Position numbers and translations under genes: made by a program. A DNA stretch of 64,000 nt from positions 5,697,424 through 5,761,423 of the forward strand of contig OY987231.1 of the NCBI GenBank assembly GCA_963920705.1. Direction: 5' to 3'. The notes below the pieces were generated by a model that did no database searches, was not told the DNA's origin, and saw only the letters and a program-made list of their open reading frames with translations. Numbering within the stretch: the stretch's first letter is position 1; every line of letters begins with the position of its first letter. Shown here piece after piece: positions 1-9,365 of this stretch. This DNA is from Odiellus spinosus (lineage: Eukaryota > Arthropoda > Arachnida > Opiliones > Phalangiidae).

Positions 1-235
1 TTCAAATCATGTTTTTCAAATCATGTTTTTCAAATCATGTTTTTCAAATCATGTTTTTCAAATCATGTTTTTCAAATCATGTTTTTCAAATCATGTTTTT
101 CAAATCATGTTTTTCAAATCATGTTTTTCAAATCATGTTTTTCAAATCATGTTTTTCAAATCATGTTTTTCAAATCATGTTTTTCAAATCATGTTTTTCA
201 AATCATGTTTTTCAAATCATGTTTTTCAAATCAAA
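1..235. repeat. 14-bp tandem repeat (satellite/minisatellite)
   Basis: About 16 to 17 copies of the 14-bp unit TTCAAATCATGTTT run head to tail with almost no variation and continue off the left edge of the window. The unit length is not a multiple of three, but because no frame meets a stop it produces long open frames rich in Phe, Lys, Ser, Cys, Asn and His. These are artefacts of the repeat and not genes. The near-identity of the copies implies recent homogenisation or slippage. Confidence 0.97.
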
Positions 236-839
236 TATTTTATTTCTGACATACTCAAACCCAACACGCATAAGCTCCCTTATTATCTCGTTCGCGACGA
301 CTTGTTTGTTATTTTGAGTTTTCATTACTGACAGACTAGAACCGAAACATTCATAAGCTACCTTTTATCTCGTTCGCGACGATCCCTTATTAACAACGAC
401 TTGTTTTCTGTATTGTATATCTATGAAGATATAAGGAGTTTTTCGCTAAAGTTTAACCAAATAACCGTGGTAACGAGGATGAGCGTCTAACACTCGATCG
501 TAAAGCTATGAAGCTTCGAGCGCGACGCGGTTTTTTCCGAAAATCGATATCTTAAAAAAAATAGATATTTTAAATTTGTCTGGAACATCACGCCGTGACG
601 TCTGGCATATATATTTATATATAAGAATCGAAAAACCTTCGTTTATATATATATAAACAGAGACCGAGTTTTTTCGATTCGATGACGTATTTCGTCTTAT
701 TGCAAGACGCCGACGCCAACGCCGCAGTGAATACAGTACCTAGACCCCACTAGGGTTGGGTCTAGCTAAAAAATGTTCTGGCGTCACCGCCACATCCTTA
801 TCCATAAATCAACAAATTACCATAAACACGCCCTCAAAG
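236..839. other. Gene-free interval with an AT-rich hairpin
   Basis: No coding region is visible. Near 626-682 two arms containing GAATCGAAAAA and TTTTTTCGATTC face each other around alternating TATATA sequence, so the strand can fold into a hairpin. It may be the remnant of a small inverted-repeat transposon, but I found no target duplication. Confidence 0.5.
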
Positions 840-1052
840 CAGGGACGGAAATAATAATATTTTCTTTTTGGACAATTGTCCAGTAACCAATTTCACAAAA
901 TCAAAGTCATTGGACATTTTAAAAAATATCAAACATTGCCAGAATTCCCTGGACAAATGTACAGTGACCCCCTTCTCAATAAGGAAAAGTTATGGGACAT
1001 TTGGGAAATTTCTAGCCTGGCAGTGTTCAATGTCCTGCGCTTATTTAATACA
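840..1052. mobile_element. hAT-like MITE, CAGGGACGGAAATAA end
   Basis: The left end CAGGGACGGAAATAA and the interior blocks GGACAATTGTCCAGTAACC and CCTGCGCTTATTT match the better preserved copies at 4332-4566, 35092-35329 and 56829-57025. The right terminus is decayed, so the end is approximate. The CAGGG start and the 8-bp duplications of the sister copies are typical of hAT elements. No coding capacity. Confidence 0.75.
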
Positions 1053-1201
1053 GGCTCAAATTCCACAAAGTAGCTTAGCCACGCCAATAAAGTCAACCAA
1101 TTTTCATCTTGGAGCCCATGGGTCAAAGTGTTGTCCCCCTCCTAGTCGTTGAGTCTCATACTACTGTTGGCTTGAATTTTAAAATTGCGATTTCATAAAA
1201 G

Positions 1202-1532
1202 CAGAAGCCGATGAAACTCTCCTTTGAAGTCTACTACTCTAATGTTCCATATAGCGCTCCTCTCTGTATGGGTAAAATTCACAACTTTACGAGATCGGAG
1301 GGGTCCTACTTCATACCCCCTGTCTACGAAAAATTGGAAATTCTCTCTCTCCACAAACGACGACGTTTTTTTGACGAACTCCAAGGCTGCTAGAGATATT
1401 CGCTCGACGAACTCCCGCTACGAAAATATCTACAGGAGGCGTACGAATCGCGCTTTTGAAACTAACCCCTACAGAGAGGGGTAGATAAGACTCTGGAGTA
1501 ATAGACTTCAAAGTAGGGTTCATCGGCTTCTG
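1202..1532. mobile_element. CAGAAGCC-family MITE, copy 1 (7-bp TSD)
   Basis: About 38-bp terminal inverted repeats begin CAGAAGCCGATGAAAC and end GGCTTCTG. The flanking duplication ATAAAAG is perfect (1195-1201 and 1533-1539). Further inwards a second inverted pair (CCTCTCTGTATGGG and its complement) makes the element one large imperfect palindrome. Open frames of about 60 aa recur in all five copies because the sequence recurs. They are not evidence of a gene. Sister copies: 13700, 19436, 30500 and 39262. Confidence 0.92.
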
Positions 1533-1561
1533 ATAAAAGCTATATACATAGTACATGTTCA

Positions 1562-1797
1562 CCCTGAGCCATAAGAGTATCGATCTGAAATCTAGACATA
1601 TAGGTACCCGCATTAGTAACGAATTACGCAGTCGTGCTGGCCGGTGGGAGAAATATGTCGAGAGAAATTTAATATTTCGTCTCTTTGCTCTCTGAGGTGG
1701 AAAATGGTCATTAGCGGTCGCTATTTTCCCTAGTTTGGCAAATTGGCTAGCCAAATTGGCTAGCCAAATTTTATCTATACTCTTATGGCTCAAGGTT
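1562..1797. mobile_element. Short inverted-repeat element with internal GGCTAGCC repeats
   Basis: Inverted ends share TGAGCCATAAGAGTAT. CATGTTC occurs on both sides, but three bases away from the right TIR, so a target duplication is only suggestive. The right interior holds overlapping copies of AAATTGGCTAGCC (about 1739-1770). Confidence 0.5.
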
Positions 1798-1858
1798 TTC
1801 ATGTTCTCTTGGTTTGAACGGGTATACCGGGAAATTCGGGAATGATGTCCCGAATTAA

Positions 1859-2742
1859 ATTGAGGCGGTCACGTATTTTTCATGAACTCTAAATGGAAAT
1901 CTAGTAGCATTTTCGTAAAGACCGTTAAAAACGATTCAATATTTGTATATATACACATGAAGTAGAAAAAAAAACGCGACAGTAAAAATAAATATTTTAT
2001 AATCGCCATATTTCAACTTTTAAAAACAAATATTCCTCGCAATACTACGTCATCGCATTATGGTCGCGTCCTGAACGCTTTTTAAAGGGAGAATGCAACT
2101 TTAAAGTGATTTTTTATCGATTCCTTATCGTTTAAATATACTTAATCCACCAGTAAAATAATTAAAAAAAATATTAGACCAGAAATGAATTTTAAACTTA
2201 CCCTGAAAATAGGCTTAGAGGGATACATGGAGATCCTGATTACCTGGCGTAAAAGGTCTAGCGACCAATCGAACGCGATTGTAAATCTCGTGGAGATCTC
2301 GCGTGAACGACAGGCCTTCGCTCATTGGTCGCTAGACCTTACACGGAGGCAATTCAGGATCTCCGTGAATCCCGCTAATCCAATTTTGCGGTTAAGTTTT
2401 AAATTTATCTCTAGTTTAATATTTGTTTTGTAATTAGGCCTATTTAAACGATAAGGAATCGATAAAAAATCACTTATTATTAGGTTGCACTCTCTTTAAG
2501 AAATCCGAGATCTCGTTTGCTATGGAATTTTTAGCGACGAAGTTAAGTATCTAATATCAAGTTTGAATAGTTTTTTAAGAACGTGTCAATGCAGTTTTTC
2601 TTTTATTACGCGTTTTTAATAGGCATACCTATAGTCATAGGCGGATTATTTTCTCCGCTTATGGCATAGTATGATAAACCTAAAAATATAATTCATATGG
2701 ATTCCAAAAAAAAAATGGTAACAGCTGCCCACTTTAAATAAT
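1859..2742. mobile_element. AGTGAGGCTGTCACG-family element, copy 1, interrupted
   Basis: The left part (GTCACGTATTTTTCATGAAC onward) and the right part (ending in GGTAACAGCTGCCCACTTTAA) belong to a repeat family of roughly 0.7-1 kb with TTAA duplications. Other copies lie at 23434-24099, 36861-37822 and 38813-39829. This copy is split by the AGGGAGAATGC element at 2086-2495. It has no coding capacity. Confidence 0.7.
2086..2495. mobile_element. AGGGAGAATGCAAC MITE copy 1 (TTAA TSD)
   Basis: Inverted ends contain ATCGATTCCTTATCGTTTAAA and its complement, and TTAA lies on both sides (2082-2085 and 2496-2499). An inner inverted pair (GGTCTAGCGACCAAT) surrounds CTCGTGGAGATCTCGCGTGA. TTAA duplication plus an AGGGA start is Kolobok-like by inference; piggyBac is the alternative. 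Sister copies: 8061-8487, 16942-17342, 36424-36856, 38261-38666, a left end at 9658-9725 and a right end near 22117-22216. Confidence 0.88.
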
Positions 2743-3000
2743 CCCCCTTCGAATTACATTATTAGCGGCGATCGTCAACGTGGTATTTTGACGGCTCTTC
2801 ATGGGTGCTCGTCTATTCGGAATCTTCTATCATCGTGGCACCAAAAAATTCAAAATTGGTCTCAATTAGAGTCGTAACACAAACTCACGAGTTCGTCTCA
2901 ATAATAAATTGTACTTTAAATCTTTATTACTAATTCTAATATCGAGTTAGGGTTCGCAATTAAAAACTTTAAAATTAAATAAACACGAGCAAATATTTAA

Positions 3001-3434
3001 AGGGAAACATGGAGCTAAAAATGGAACAGCCTTTGAAATTATTTTCGGAATCATTCCAAAAAAACGTTTCCGAGAATCTAACCATTTTAAACACACGCTT
3101 TTGGTGTTTAAAATAATTTCCAAAGTTTGTTAAAATTTGAACAAAAGTAAATATAAATTTGAGCCAATCATTATTTCAGCCTTCAATAGCGCTTGTAAAG
3201 TCTGAACATTAAGAGAATAGGCCGGACTTCGATGCCTAAGGTCTTTAGGCATCAAACGCCGGCCAATTATTTTAATGTTAGGACATTACAAGCGTTGTTG
3301 AAGGCTGAAATAATATGATTGGTCCGAATTTATATTCACTGTTTTTCAAATTTTACCAAACTGCATGCTTAAATGCCATGGTGATTCCGAAAATCAATTC
3401 TATAGCTGCTCCATTTTTTGCTCCAAGTTTCCCT
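3001..3434. mobile_element. AGGGAAACTTGGAGC MITE copy 1 (TTAA TSD)
   Basis: Ends AGGGAAACATGGAGC and GCTCCAAGTTTCCCT are inverted, with TTAA at 2997-3000 and 3435-3438. An internal palindrome surrounds the GGACTTCGATGCCTAAGG region. Other copies: 12482-12873 (left end lost), 18612-18770 (partial), 41294 onward (partial), 41502-42749 (interrupted) and 44892-45381. No transposase frame. Confidence 0.88.
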
Positions 3435-4331
3435 TTAAGTAAAATATAATATTAAATTTCGAGTCTCAAATGCAATACCAATAACATTCGAAATTCCTGA
3501 TTGCTACGAACCCAAGAAGTCATTCATGTACGTAAAAACCTGGGAATACATCCTCTGGAACCATCCTAGCATACTTGGTAGCCAAAAGGCGTCTGCTAAA
3601 TTCACACGCTCACACTGCTCTGAATAGTACTAGAGCGCACTAGGGGGTTTGATTTTTCTCCGGAGGCGACGCTAGGTCTTGTAGTTCAACAACAGTAGTT
3701 TTGTATTTTATAGTTTGATTTTAACGATTCAACGAGTTCGTGAGGTAAGGGTTTAGAATATATTTTCTCCCAGGTGCTTAGGTACCTAAATGAGATCTTA
3801 ATGAACCTCGATTCAACTTAAACCGTCCAAATACGATTCGAAAATATTCTTTTTGTCGGGTGTCAATAAATTAAAAACAATGTTACCATACTTTTTCGAC
3901 TAGAAGTCAAAATAAACCGTTAATAATATTATGTTTATCTATACAAGTCCATAGTTTCATATTTTTCTCTATTCGTGTCATCGCGGCAGATGCTAAAACG
4001 GGATATTTCCCACGAGAAAGATCTCACGATACTGGACTGTGACGGTATTAACTAGAGTTTAGCGAACTTATATTCGTATGGACGGTACATTCTTGTTCTT
4101 AGCAGAGAGGACACGAATTACTTTCCTTCTCTACGAAGATTAACATCGAATATCAGCTAGGACTTTTATCTACCGCGCACCTATCTTAATAAATAGGAAC
4201 AACAAAACCTGACGTTCGTTTAAACGAGTTCTCAAACGACTCAAACAGTGCTGCTGGCAAAAGTAAGAACTAGTACAACCCAGGGCGTGTAGCAGCTGCA
4301 ACTACCGATTCTTTAGCCACGCACGAGGTTT

Positions 4332-4566
4332 CAGGGGCGGTAATAAGGATATTGTCTTATTGGACAACTGTCCTGTAACCCCCTACACAAATTCAAAGTT
4401 ATGGGACATTTTTAAAAAATGAGAGATTGCTAGATTTCCTGTAGGAGTAAGTAGTTTATCTCATCGGACAACTGTACAGTGCCCTCCTCACAAAAAAGAC
4501 AAGTTACGGGACATTTGGAAAATTTATCGGACAATGTCCAGTGTCCTGTGCTTATTTCCGTCCTTG
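4332..4566. mobile_element. hAT-like MITE with perfect 8-bp TSD
   Basis: Inverted ends CAGGGGCGG and CCGTCCTTG are flanked by a perfect 8-bp duplication CGAGGTTT (4324-4331 and 4567-4574). Internal GGACA/TGTCC blocks repeat as in the other copies. CAGGG termini plus an 8-bp duplication is the standard hAT signature. Non-coding. Confidence 0.92.
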
Positions 4567-4638
4567 CGAGGTTTTGTTATTCCTTTTTATTTATTTATTA
4601 AGATACGATGTCCAGTATTTGATAGTCCTATATATAAT

Positions 4639-4930
4639 CAAGAAGGATCAGATAAGGAGAGGAAAAGTGGGGACGGCGCGGTTCCTACTGCGTCGGCCTA
4701 AACTCCCACTCTGGGAGAACGGGGGTAGAGACGTTTCGTGGTAAAATGTTGTCACGTGGGTAAAACGGATCCTTTATCAGCTTCATAGTAGCCAGCGACG
4801 CTAGTGACCACGTGACAACAGTTTACCTCGAGAATTTCCTATCCCCCCTTTCCACCCGAGTGGGAGGTTGGCTCTTCTCTCTCTAACTCAACGCAGCCCC
4901 ACTTTTCCTCTCCTTATCTGATCCTTCTTG
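4639..4930. mobile_element. CAAGAAGGATC MITE (7-bp TSD)
   Basis: Perfect inverted ends CAAGAAGGATCAGATAAGG run on for over 30 bp. The target duplication ATATAAT is perfect (4632-4638 and 4931-4937). The interior is GC-richer than its surroundings and contains a second inverted pair around ACGTGG/CCACGT. No coding frame. A 28-bp version consisting only of the two ends is at 58223-58250. Confidence 0.93.
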
Positions 4931-6169
4931 ATATAATCAACTTATTTTTAAACCATTACGCTAATTAAATTTATAATTAATTACGGCAAAACATTTCATC
5001 ACTAGTAAATATATTTAAATCTAATAAATTGTAAATAAATGTTTAACTTACCGGGACAAGGAAAGTTGAGATTAAAATAGCCTCCTACTATAGCAGGAAC
5101 CTCAGCCAATAAGCTATGTCACGTAAAAAGTATAATAAACGAAAAAGTTTCTTACAGCGAACGTGTAAGAATAATTCAAACCTTGGATAAACTCAAGATA
5201 TTCTACGAGAAAATCGAAGGTTAAGTTTACAAAGTTTCTACATAGACGAAAGCCGCGTTCACACTAGAGACTTTGAAACAGTATCTAACTGTTTCAGAAA
5301 GGTCAAATTGAGGTCAACTGTAAAGATAATTTCTCATTTATAATAATTATCTTAAGAGCAAAAAGGTTTGAAATAAGGTTTCAAAGACTCTAGTAGTGTG
5401 AAGGTAGCAAAATTTTCCCCGTTTTTAAAGTCATTTGATACATTAGGTCAGCATTAAAACTATTATTTACATAATTCCGGGTATTATATAGAGACCATCA
5501 GCTCTTTCAACAAACCGCGTATAAAAACGATTCGATCGCGTTGTTATTTAACAGAGCCAGTATGAAGAGTTTCATTGTAAAAATATATATATAAATATAT
5601 ATAAATAAACACTGATAATGGTTTTTGGGATTTTACATTTTAAAGACAATGTAAATCGATTTTTCTGGCCCCTCTTGTCCCAACTGCAAAACCTTTTCCC
5701 CCGCAGACAGTGTTCCGTGTAATCAAACACGCAATTTAAAATCGTACTTAGCTCCCCAATCATTAAAGGCTATTGTTTTGGTCGTGTTTAATTTAATCGC
5801 GAGTTCGCAACTGGAGCTAGAAATAACAAAAATCCAAGTTGTGAAAAACGCCCTCTATATTAAAATTGCAGAATAGCTGCCCTCAAATTGAATCCAAAAA
5901 TGACTATCACCAATCGATTCCTTGTTTTTTTTTGTTTTTTTTTTACCTAAGCAACGTTGACAGTAGAAACTGTTTGGAATCTTAAAAATCAACTTTAAAA
6001 GTTAGTAATTACGCGTTTTGATCATATGATATTAATATTTAAAGTGACATCAAAATTTTACAGTAGCTGTGTTCACACTAGGCCTGGGAATCGAAAAAAC
6101 CTTTCGCAGCTAGCAGTCGTGTGAACGGGAAACCTATTTTCTCGAATTGATCTGAATCGAAACCAAAGC

Positions 6170-6656
6170 CGCGTTCATACCTGGAATCGATTTAAAAGGT
6201 TTCAAAACCTTTAGCTAGAGTCGTGTGAATAGCAAGCAGTCTTTTCTCGAATCGATTTGATTCTATTTCTCGAATCTGCTTCGGGAACCAGTTTCATACC
6301 GATTCGGTTTCAACAACCGATGGATGAAGCTACAATAAATCGATTTATAAAAGTGTGAACGCGTGGCGCCCAAAACGATTCCTGGCGATTTGAATATCGG
6401 TTTGATTTTCAAATCGATTAAGATTATTGCTAGTGACCGTAGCTCAATTAATTTCAAACCAATTCGGTTTCAACAACCTACAGATGAAACTACAATAAAA
6501 CGGTTTATGAAGATGATACGTGAACAGATGGTCCTTAAATATCGGTTTGATTTTACCGTTTAAAATCGATTTGGACACGCTAGTGTGAACGTAGCTACTT
6601 TAACCTTTTAAAAACGATTATAAACGGTTTAAAAGTCTACAGCGTGAACACGGCTT
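6170..6656. mobile_element. GTTCACACTAG-family MITE cluster
   Basis: Two or more copies of a family whose ends resemble AGCTACGTTCACACTAG and whose interior carries CGATTCGAGAAA, CCGATTCGGTTTCAACAACC and AAACGATTCCTGGCGATTTG. Similar sequence recurs near 10763-10900, 11579-11733, 15460-15948, 18128, 20310, 26640-27050, 28898, 29115, 54742 and 56477. This is the most abundant family in the window. Duplications look like 3-4 bp of A/T (TTTA, TTAA, TAAA), which suggests a PIF/Harbinger-like origin. That assignment is tentative. Confidence 0.7.
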
Positions 6657-6959
6657 TACAGTAAAAGTTTTCATTGAGTTCGAACTTCGAAATCTTTATT
6701 AGTGAGTGATGCAAAGATTTCCAATATTTTGTAGAGCCGAGTTCTCAAGTGTCTGCCTCCTCGGATAAAACAGATGAGCTGCCTTAATTTTAAACCCAAG
6801 ATATTCTTCGGAAAAATCAAGGGCTAATGGGCTATAATACCTTTTAGCAAGTTTCTAGATAAAGTTTCCACGTTTTTAAAGTTAAGGGCAAACCAAGATC
6901 ATGGATTTTTACATTAGGTTAATATTAAAACTATTCTATCGTACGTAAAGGCCGCGTTT

Positions 6960-7395
6960 TCAATCAAGTTTTAGCGTCAAAACTAAGTTGAAGTCGCCTT
7001 CTTTTCTAGCTTAGCAGACGACTTTGACTATAACAAACTGCACAGTCAAAGCTAGGCTGTGTGCATAAGGGAAGAGCATTTTAAAGGGGCAATTTTCTAA
7101 GCAGATAGAACCTTTAAATCAAGCTTTTCTTTCAACCTACGTTATCAGGCTACGAAATAGTAATAAGCTTAAGAGAGAAGCGGCTATCTAAATGAATTTC
7201 ATATAAGCTTCTCTTGGAAAAGGAAAAGCTTCAGCCTTTAAAAACGTTGATTGCAACGGGGCTCTGAACTTGCCCCTTGAAAATCATCTTCCCTTATGCA
7301 CACAGCTTAGCGATGAGTATATAATTTATGATGACCAACGTCGTATGCTAAGCTAGAAAAGAAGGCGACTATAAAGGGGCTTTAAAAATCGCAGA
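6960..7395. mobile_element. AGCTTAGCAGACGAC-family inverted repeat element
   Basis: Arms containing TTCTTTTCTAGCTTAGC and GCTAAGCTAGAAAAGAAGG face each other, with CTTCCCTTATGCACACAGC inside. Related arrangements occur near 32235-32640 and 48090-48430 (the latter in intron 12 of the transporter). No coding capacity. Boundaries are approximate and no target duplication was resolved. Confidence 0.6.
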
Positions 7396-8060
7396 TAATT
7401 CCTTTAAGAGCACCAGTTCGTTCTACAAGCGGCGTATTTACTTACTGTAAGACAGAAAGACTGAAATTCGAGGTTTAAAGACGCGTTTACAATCAAGATT
7501 TCCTTAATCTTCTAAGAATTGAGCTTTTGCGTCAAAACAGAGCTCAAGTTTTTCGTTTTAACCCACGCATTAACAGACTTCAACTGACAGAGAAGCCGAA
7601 ATCTAAAAGAATTTAATAAAAGTTTCTCTTGGAAAAACGAAAGCAAAAGCTTGAAAAACGTTAATTGAAAACGAAGCTTTATAATGACTTTATACAAAAG
7701 TAATTAAAGGGACTTACTATAATATAATTTTCTATAATACAAACGTATAATAGTTAAAACAGAGAGTGTAATCGATATATCCATCCGCGCCTGAAGTCCA
7801 AGGCCCTCAGATTCCCCTATTGTGAACCTTTCCCCTGACAGTAATAACCAAAAACGTAATTTATAACAGTACTTAGCTCTCCAATCCATACGGGTATGTG
7901 TTAATTTTAATTGGAACTAGACGTAATGGAACTCGAGATCGTGATTGGAGCTAATTAAAAGAGATAAAACGGAACTGGAAAAAAGGTTGCGAATGTATGA
8001 TAGATCTTAACTTTTGTACAACGTATAATTATTATTTTATTGTTCTCGACTATAAGTTAA

Positions 8061-8487
8061 AGGGAGAATGCAACCTACTAACAAGTGATTTTTATCGATT
8101 CCTTATCGTTTAAATAGGCCTAATTCACCGATAAAAAATTTACAAAAAGAAATATTAAACTAAAAATAAATTTAAAACTTACCCGGAAAATAGGCTTAGC
8201 GAGATTCATGGAGATCCTGAATGATCTCCGTATAAGGTCTAGCGACCAATGAGCAAAGGCCCGTAGTTCACGCGAGATCTCCACGAGACTTACAATCACG
8301 TTCGATTGGTCACTAAACCTTATACGTGAGGAAATCAGGATCTCCATGAATCCCGCTAAGCCTATTTTCCGGATAAGATTTTAATTTATTTCTAGTTTGT
8401 TCGTAACTTTTTTCACTAGTGGATAAGGCCTATTTAAACAATAAGGAATCGATAAAAAATCACTTGTTGTTAGGTTGCATTCTCCTT
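8061..8487. mobile_element. AGGGAGAATGCAAC MITE copy 2 (TTAA TSD)
   Basis: A full-length relative of 2086-2495 with TTAA at 8057-8060 and 8488-8491. It sits exactly where segmental-duplication copy 1 stops matching copy 2: in copy 2 the same TTAA contains the stop codon of the hydroxylase gene. The insertion therefore separates the duplicated spacer from whatever followed it. Confidence 0.87.
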
Positions 8488-8491
8488 TTAA

Positions 8492-9365
8492 ATGATCAAG
8501 CATATAATTAAAATTTCCGGCCAATAATTACTATAAACTAATTAATTAGCTTGTCTGTCTCGAGACCATTTTACTAAGGTAATCCTAATATATTATGTAA
8601 TCCTAATAATCAAAATTATAGGGACTGAAAAGTATAACCCGAGAAATGTAAATTTTCAGTTACGCATAAAAAATACGATAAATTAAATTTTTGTTTAACC
8701 TTTTAAAAGCAATTAATAAAGCTCGGCTAAACTTATGTTTTAACTCTTTTGTAACCCATTCAGGCACCTATTAACTCGAATTCAATGGATATTTCTTATC
8801 TTTCTAATGTCTAAGAAATAAAATTTTTGTTTAGAATTTTAGAAGCAATTAATAAAGCTTAGCTAAGTTTATGTTTTAGGCATTTTGTAACCCATTCAGG
8901 CTCCTTCCTATCTATTACTTCATAAACCTTATCAATGTTTCATTATTTAAATCTGTGTTTAACTAGAGAAGCACTTGTACTCCCTAAAAGTCTTCTTACA
9001 TTTCAAACTATCCTTAAATCAATCTAGCTTTGTCCGTATTAACTCGAATTCAGTGGACGGTCGAACAAAGATGATTATGATGATGTTTTCAAGTCGGAAA
9101 AAAGAACGGCGGATATTTAAAGGAAATAACATTACAGTTTCTGGTGAAATTCTTATTCAGATAAAGAAATACAACTCACCTGGAGGTTGTATTATATTAC
9201 AATTATGTTTAATTGTATTTAAATAAATCACTCACGAAGCTTTTGCTTTCGGCAATATCTCCGTTGGCTGTATCATTGTGTATTTAGCATTAAAAATGAC
9301 TATCAGCCCATAACAGTACGATGCTGGGGCATAGACTGAATATGGCTTGTATAAAGGTTTAAACC
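8492..9365. other. Gene-free interval with a ~138-bp-spaced duplication
   Basis: Two similar blocks at about 8681-8765 and 8819-8900 share GCAATTAATAAAGC and TTTTGTAACCCATTCAGGC. A frame of 83 codons at 8975-9226 has no recognisable domain. I see no coding signal, and this is probably the 3' flank of the minus-strand IR gene. Confidence 0.5.

Larger units (their letters stand above)
2525..8057. repeat. Segmental duplication, copy 1 (partner 12118-16631)
   Basis: Blocks match the interval 12118-16631 at high identity: 2525-3434 with 12118-12873, 3441-3860 with 12878-12894 plus 13313-13690, 5140-5290 with 14990-15310, 5620-5900 with 14050-14270, 5930-6960 with parts of 14300-16290, and 7740-8057 with 16337-16631. 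Block order is partly rearranged, and 3860-5140 has no visible partner. Copy 2 joins the 5' side of the IR gene to the 3' end of the hydroxylase gene. Copy 1 has lost both genes. No intact gene is visible here. Confidence 0.75.

Noticed and set aside
1-331. Overlapping ~100-aa frames rich in FKSCFSNHVFQI
   Set aside because: They are translations of the 14-bp satellite in all three frames. There is no gene-like composition, no start context, and no domain.
2185-8347. Frames at 2185-2433 and 8120-8347 with shared MEILI..R.RSSDQSN
   Set aside because: These are the interior of the AGGGAGAATGC MITE and recur with every copy.
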